In this document: one piece after another, positions 61,053-64,000 of the stretch
Position numbering within the stretch: position 1 is the first letter of the stretch
How the letters are laid out: each line of letters opens with the position of its first letter
Assembly (NCBI RefSeq): GCF_003710915.1
Contig: NZ_RHHR01000013.1
Location: forward strand, 62,001-126,000
Source of the DNA: Brevibacillus invocatus
Lineage (GTDB): Bacteria; Bacillota; Bacilli; Brevibacillales; Brevibacillaceae
Length of the DNA: 64,000 nucleotides
Direction: 5' to 3'
Position numbers and translations under genes: made by a program
The notes under the pieces: generated by a model
The model's database searches: none
What the model saw: only the letters and a program-made list of their open reading frames with translations
Told to the model about the DNA's origin: nothing

Positions 61053-61136
61053 TCAATCATCGCAGAAGCACAGCACCAGCAAAATAATAATGATAATCCA
61101 CCAAAAACCTCCGTCAAAGCCAAAACCACGCCCCAT
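61053..61136 (-). CDS. YjcZ-like sporulation mini-protein, 27 aa
   Basis: ATG 61136 follows AAGGAGAG at good spacing. The 27-residue peptide has a Gly/Phe-rich start (MGRGFGFDGGFWW) and a single hydrophobic helix ending LVLCFCDD, the layout of YjcZ/YhaL-type mini-proteins in Bacillus sporulation gene sets. It is converging with tcyC across a shared terminator. Confidence 0.6.
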   Translation of the reverse strand: MGRGFGFDGGFWWIIIIILLVLCFCDD

Positions 61137-61312
61137 TCGACTCTCTCCTTTCAGTCATGATTGGAAGGCGCTGCCTTATACGGAAAAGCAGCGTTTCACT
61201 TATCAATCTATGAACAGGGGGTCCCGTCCGCGTGGATGCCTGTCTATACAAAAGCCTAAATCTCTAAAAACGGGTGATTGCCGGATCACATTGGCGATAA
61301 ATTAACAATGAC
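61137..61312. other. Intergenic stretch, no gene recognised
   Basis: No convincing frame or motif other than the promoter-like and terminator signals that follow. Confidence 0.5.
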
Positions 61313-61341
61313 TTCAAACTAGCTATACGCCTGCTTAACAT
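61313..61341 (+). promoter_or_regulatory. Promoter-like element of a possible small RNA
   Basis: TTCAAA, 17 bp, TAACAT; the same -10 as tcyA. A transcript from about 61348 would reach the orphan terminator at 61397-61433. Confidence 0.35.
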
Positions 61342-61347
61342 CCAATC

Positions 61348-61433
61348 TTTAGTATAAAAGATGTCAGCTAAACGATGGACATGACGTCCCCGTTTTTCCG
61401 CCCGTTTCGCCCCCTATTGCGGGCGGATTTTTT
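61348..61433 (+). ncRNA. Candidate small RNA of about 86 nt
   Basis: The stretch lies between a promoter-like element and a strong terminator on the plus strand, with no plus-strand gene in reach (tcyC already has its own terminator). It contains no open frame. Sequence alone cannot confirm transcription. Confidence 0.3.
61397..61433 (+). terminator. Orphan intrinsic terminator
   Basis: TCCGCCCG and CGGGCGGA with a 15-base loop and six T. There is no plus-strand gene directly upstream. Confidence 0.85.
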
Positions 61434-61436
61434 CCA

Positions 61437-61486
61437 CCAAAAGAGGATGCACCACAAGTTGATTCACCACTTGTGAGCATCCTCTT
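61437..61486 (-). terminator. Terminator of the nitroreductase gene
   Basis: AGAGGATGC/GCATCCTCT outer and CACAAGT/ACTTGTG inner arms; minus exit TTTTGG. Confidence 0.85.
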
Positions 61487-61499
61487 ATCCTTCTTCTAC

Positions 61500-62051
61500 T
61501 TATTCGAACCGCGAGAATTTTTGTTCAGCTGGTGTTCGGGGCGCTGCTTGCGGTGCTTCTGCACGATCAAAAAATCCGAGGTGCAGGAACCCGACGATCT
61601 TTTCTCCTGGCTGGACGCCAAGAATTTGGCGGGCCTTCGGATCCAGGTTGTGCGGGTTGGTTTTCCACACTACGCCGAGGTCCTTCTCCCAAGCGAGCAG
61701 CTGAAAATTTTGAATCAACGCACTGGTCGCGCAGAAGTCCTCTTCCCACTGTTTTTGTCGCGGGTCCTCGTTCATGATGACGATCAGAAAGGCGGAAGGC
61801 TCGCTAAACAGACCGCGACGCTTTTCCTGTTGATCTGCTGCGAACGCTGGCATCATGCGTTCGATAAAATCAGCCTTTTTTTCACTGGAGACGAATAAAA
61901 ATCTCCATGGCTCTCTTAATCCGTGATTGGGTGCGTACACCGCATCGTTGAGCAGCTCAAGAACCAGCTCTTCAGGAACCGGGTCAGGCTTGTATCCTTT
62001 TTTTATGGAGCGTCGTTCTCGAATAATGGAAGCAATCGACACATCATTCAC
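61500..62051 (-). CDS. Nitroreductase family protein (YdjA-like)
   Basis: The protein has 183 residues, a compact nitroreductase. IIRERRSIKKGYKPDPV binds the FMN phosphate, DAVYAPNHGLREPWRF is the second FMN segment, and GVVWKTNPHN and KIVGFLHLGF close the fold. It reduces nitro compounds or quinones using NAD(P)H; native substrate unknown. The start is preceded by AAGAGGTGA, and a Fur-like box lies 35 bp upstream, suggesting expression under iron limitation. Confidence 0.9.
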   Translation of the reverse strand: MNDVSIASIIRERRSIKKGYKPDPVPEELVLELLNDAVYAPNHGLREPWRFLFVSSEKKADFIERMMPAFAADQQEKRRGLFSEPSAFLIVIMNEDPRQKQWEEDFCATSALIQNFQLLAWEKDLGVVWKTNPHNLDPKARQILGVQPGEKIVGFLHLGFFDRAEAPQAAPRTPAEQKFSRFE

Positions 62052-62085
62052 CTCTTATGTAAAAGTAGTCGCAGACCGTTTGTTT

Positions 62086-62100
62086 TGATAATGGTTATCA
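62086..62100 (-). promoter_or_regulatory. Fur-like box upstream of the nitroreductase
   Basis: TGATAAT-g-GTTATCA, a 7-1-7-type inverted repeat with one mismatch to the Bacillus Fur box, in an AT-rich promoter region 35 bp before the start codon. PerR and Zur boxes look similar. Confidence 0.6.
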
Positions 62101-62153
62101 TTTTCATATATTATCCTTTACCTGCTAGAAAATCAAGTAAAACATGCATAGAC

Positions 62154-62179
62154 AAAAACCCGGACTTTTTGCCCGGGTT
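62154..62179 (-). terminator. Terminator of the POT transporter gene
   Basis: AACCCGG and CCGGGTT with a 9-base loop and TTTTTG exit on minus, 18 bp after the stop. Confidence 0.85.
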
Positions 62180-62196
62180 GATTTATATCTAATGTG

Positions 62197-63567
62197 TTAG
62201 TCCATCATCTGTACCAGTTTTCGAGAGACGAGCAACAGGATGGCTCCCATCACAATGGAAATTGCACCGATCAGGCTGAATACCTCAAAGTAACCCAATG
62301 ACTGCGTAAAAGCGGCCAATTTCCCACCCAGAATATTGGCAACGCCCGTGCTCGCCAGCCATACCCCCATCAGCAAGGAAGCGAGCTTGATCGGGGCTAG
62401 CTTGCTTACCATCGAAAGCCCGACTGGTGAGAGAAACAACTCTCCTAGTGTGTGCATGAAATAGGTAAGGACAATGAACAGGATATTCGATTTCACCACC
62501 ACATTCTGTTCGTCACTTCCCGTTTGCAGGACAGCCAGTATCAAAATCATGTAGCCGATTCCCAGCATGATCATGCCGATCCCCATTTTGGTGGGAATAC
62601 TCAGATCTCCTTTTTTCGAGGCAGCCAGCTTGATCCATACCGAAGACAAGATTGGCGCAAAAATGACGATAAACATCGGATTGAGTGACTGAAACCAAGC
62701 TGTAGGCACTTCCCAGCCGAATACATGCTTGTCCACAAATATATCCGTATAGAGCGTCAAGGAGCTGCCCGCCTGTTCAAAGCCAGCCCAAAAAAAAACG
62801 ACAAAGCAGGTGATGATAATGATGACGGCCGTACGTTGTTTCTCCTTCTTTGTCAGCGGTGCATGTGCTGCTGCTGCTTCTTGCGGATCTGGTGATTTGC
62901 CGACAGGTCTTTTACCAATGTCCCCCAGGTATCGATCTCCCAATGAATTAAACAGGATCTGGCCAATCACCATCCCGATGGACGCTGCGAGGAAGCCGTA
63001 GCGATAGCCGTAATGGACAACCCCTTCCACCGTCGTCTTAAAGATATCCTCTGCCAAGTAGCCGCAAACCAATGGTGCGATGAAAGCACCTACATTGATT
63101 CCCATATAAAAAATGGTGAACGCTGCATCCTTGCGCTGATCCTGATCCGAATACAGCTCACCGACCAGTGTCGAGATGTTTGGTTTGAAAAAGCCGTTTC
63201 CAATGATCAACAAACCAAGACCTGAATACAGCCCTACCAGGCTATGTTGGGCAAACAGCATGAAATTGCCTAACGCCATCGCTACTCCGCCGATCGTAAT
63301 CGCCAGTCTTCTGCCGAGATAGCGGTCTGACAAATAACCGCCAGCAAGCGGCGTAAAATAGACAGCGCCCGTAAAAAATCCGTATAGGCTCATGGCTGCA
63401 CTCTTTTCGAAGCCAAGCCCTCCGCTGACAAAGGCCGTCGTCAAATACAGCGTCAAGAGCGCTCTCATGCCATAATAGCTAAACCGCTCCCACATCTCTG
63501 TCAGGAACAGAAGGTACAGACCCGGTGGGTGTTTTTGTCTCCCCTGTTTGCTCAGGGTTGCATTCAT
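62197..63567 (-). CDS. dtpT: Proton-dependent di/tripeptide transporter (POT family)
   Basis: From ATG 63567 (GGGGGGAG site) the protein has 456 residues and twelve to fourteen helices. FLTEMWERFSYYGMRALLTLY contains the ExxERFxYY proton-coupling motif in helix 1, and AGGYLSDRYLGRR and FTIFYMGINVGAFIAPLVCGYLAE are POT signatures. It imports small peptides with protons. An ATG at 63588 is in frame but lies upstream of the ribosome-binding site. The OppA-like protein in this window is a second peptide-uptake component. Confidence 0.95.
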   Translation of the reverse strand: MNATLSKQGRQKHPPGLYLLFLTEMWERFSYYGMRALLTLYLTTAFVSGGLGFEKSAAMSLYGFFTGAVYFTPLAGGYLSDRYLGRRLAITIGGVAMALGNFMLFAQHSLVGLYSGLGLLIIGNGFFKPNISTLVGELYSDQDQRKDAAFTIFYMGINVGAFIAPLVCGYLAEDIFKTTVEGVVHYGYRYGFLAASIGMVIGQILFNSLGDRYLGDIGKRPVGKSPDPQEAAAAHAPLTKKEKQRTAVIIIITCFVVFFWAGFEQAGSSLTLYTDIFVDKHVFGWEVPTAWFQSLNPMFIVIFAPILSSVWIKLAASKKGDLSIPTKMGIGMIMLGIGYMILILAVLQTGSDEQNVVVKSNILFIVLTYFMHTLGELFLSPVGLSMVSKLAPIKLASLLMGVWLASTGVANILGGKLAAFTQSLGYFEVFSLIGAISIVMGAILLLVSRKLVQMMD

Positions 63568-63669
63568 CCCATCTCCCCCCTTTTTCATTCGGCTGGACCG
63601 ATTGCACCTTACCCGATTTACTATTTGTCAGAACGCTCTTTTTATGCCTCATCCGGAACGCTCCCTTGG

Positions 63670-63710
63670 AAAAACAACATACGGACCTCTCATAGAGGTA
63701 CCGTTTGTTG
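63670..63710 (-). terminator. Terminator of the GH15 gene
   Basis: CAACATACGG-ACCTC and GAGGT-ACCGTTTGTTG arms with a TCATA loop; the minus exit is TTTTT, 17 bp after the stop. Confidence 0.8.
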
Positions 63711-63726
63711 TCGTCCCTATTTAGCG

Positions 63727-64000
63727 TTAGACAAACCCCAATTCATCTGCCAGCACGAGAAACATGGCGTGCGACCAGAGCAGCGGTACAGCAGGTGGCC
63801 CTTCGCTTTCCAGCCAGCGATGATAGTCTTCTGGCGCAAGCAGGTGCTCCTGTACCTGCTCCGGCAAGCCCGCAGGCTGGTCTTTGGTCGCGATCCATAC
63901 CAAGAGCTCCTCTGCCTCTTTGCGTCTGCCGACTTGAACGTAATACCAGCCCAGCCAAGCGGTTAAAAGCGGCCACTGCCCTCCTCCGTAATACGTGTCA
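63727..64000 (-). CDS. Glycoside hydrolase family 15 (glucoamylase-like), C-terminal part
   Basis: The frame enters from the right edge and reads 90 codons to the stop at 63727. The visible end, YYGGGQWPLLTAWLGWYY, then GLPEQVQEHLLAP and AVPLLWSHAMFLVLADEL, matches the C-terminal helices of the GH15 (alpha/alpha)6 barrel, including the catalytic-base region GLPEQ. It would release glucose from alpha-glucans or trehalose. The other frame annotated across the same bases is a shadow. Confidence 0.85.
   Translation of the reverse strand, partial: DTYYGGGQWPLLTAWLGWYYVQVGRRKEAEELLVWIATKDQPAGLPEQVQEHLLAPEDYHRWLESEGPPAVPLLWSHAMFLVLADELGFV

Noticed and set aside
63743-63976. 77-codon minus-strand frame at the right edge
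   Set aside because: It lies in a different frame of the GH15 C-terminus, which has clear motifs; the frame is Arg/Ala-rich shadow.

Overview
The window looks like a chromosomal stretch of an aerobic, spore-forming member of the Bacillota, most likely Brevibacillus or a close Paenibacillaceae relative. This rests on roughly 50% GC, strong AGGAGG ribosome-binding sites, frequent GTG and TTG starts, and Bacillus-type genes (SftA translocase, YqgQ, LCP protein, tcyABC, a YjcZ-like mini-protein, an ECF sigma/anti-sigma pair). Genus assignment is inference. No rRNA, tRNA, CRISPR array or intact insertion sequence was seen.

Layout. (1) 1-3050: a 2,3-diaminopropionate ammonia-lyase operon (dpaL, an M20 amidohydrolase, then a regulator cut by the window edge) behind a consensus sigma-54 -24/-12 site. 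(2) 3120-24410: a roughly 21-kb exopolysaccharide locus read almost entirely on the minus strand with overlapping genes. It runs from an LCP protein, a Wzz/YveK co-polymerase, GalU, an initiating sugar-phosphate transferase, a flippase, a Wzy-like polymerase, a GT2, UDP-glucuronate decarboxylase and UDP-glucose dehydrogenase to a Tat-exported N,N-dimethylformamidase-like protein, an asparagine-synthetase-like protein, a GT4, an epimerase and a WecG/TagA-type GT. A plus-strand glycosidase interrupts it, and a GT4 and a membrane-anchored GH9 follow. Its promoter carries three 11-bp repeats in helical register and a palindrome at the start site. (3) 24509-31308: unknown small protein, SftA, a lipoprotein, an inositol-monophosphatase-like enzyme, a small unknown and a hotdog thioesterase. 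(4) 31437-34800: ilvD, then a 690-bp gap with a 205-bp nested palindrome, then an NlpC/P60 endopeptidase. (5) 34797-46297: trmB, a diguanylate cyclase, an ABC exporter, ECF sigma/anti-sigma divergent from an L,D-transpeptidase, peptide deformylase, a class A PBP. (6) 46315-51917: transketolase, a 53-aa membrane protein, Nudix, yqgQ pair, an MFS exporter with an operator-like dyad, an S66 peptidase pseudogene. (7) 51936-64000: an OppA-like lipoprotein, an ABC-F ATPase behind a terminator-bearing leader, a stalk-domain/PrcB protein, an AEC transporter, an orphan Imm1-like protein, tcyABC, a YjcZ-like gene, a possible sRNA, a nitroreductase under a Fur-like box, a POT peptide transporter and the end of a GH15 gene.

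How the parts work together: in the polysaccharide locus GalU, UDP-glucose dehydrogenase and UDP-glucuronate decarboxylase form a complete predicted route from glucose-1-phosphate to UDP-glucuronate and UDP-xylose. The initiating transferase, glycosyltransferases, Wzx, Wzy and Wzz form a Wzx/Wzy-dependent assembly line, the LCP protein may attach product to the wall, and three hydrolase-like proteins may trim or release it. The most novel-looking element is the adjacent, translationally coupled pair of an amidotransferase-like protein without a glutaminase cysteine and a Tat-exported amidase-like protein, which suggests amide chemistry on the glycan (inference).
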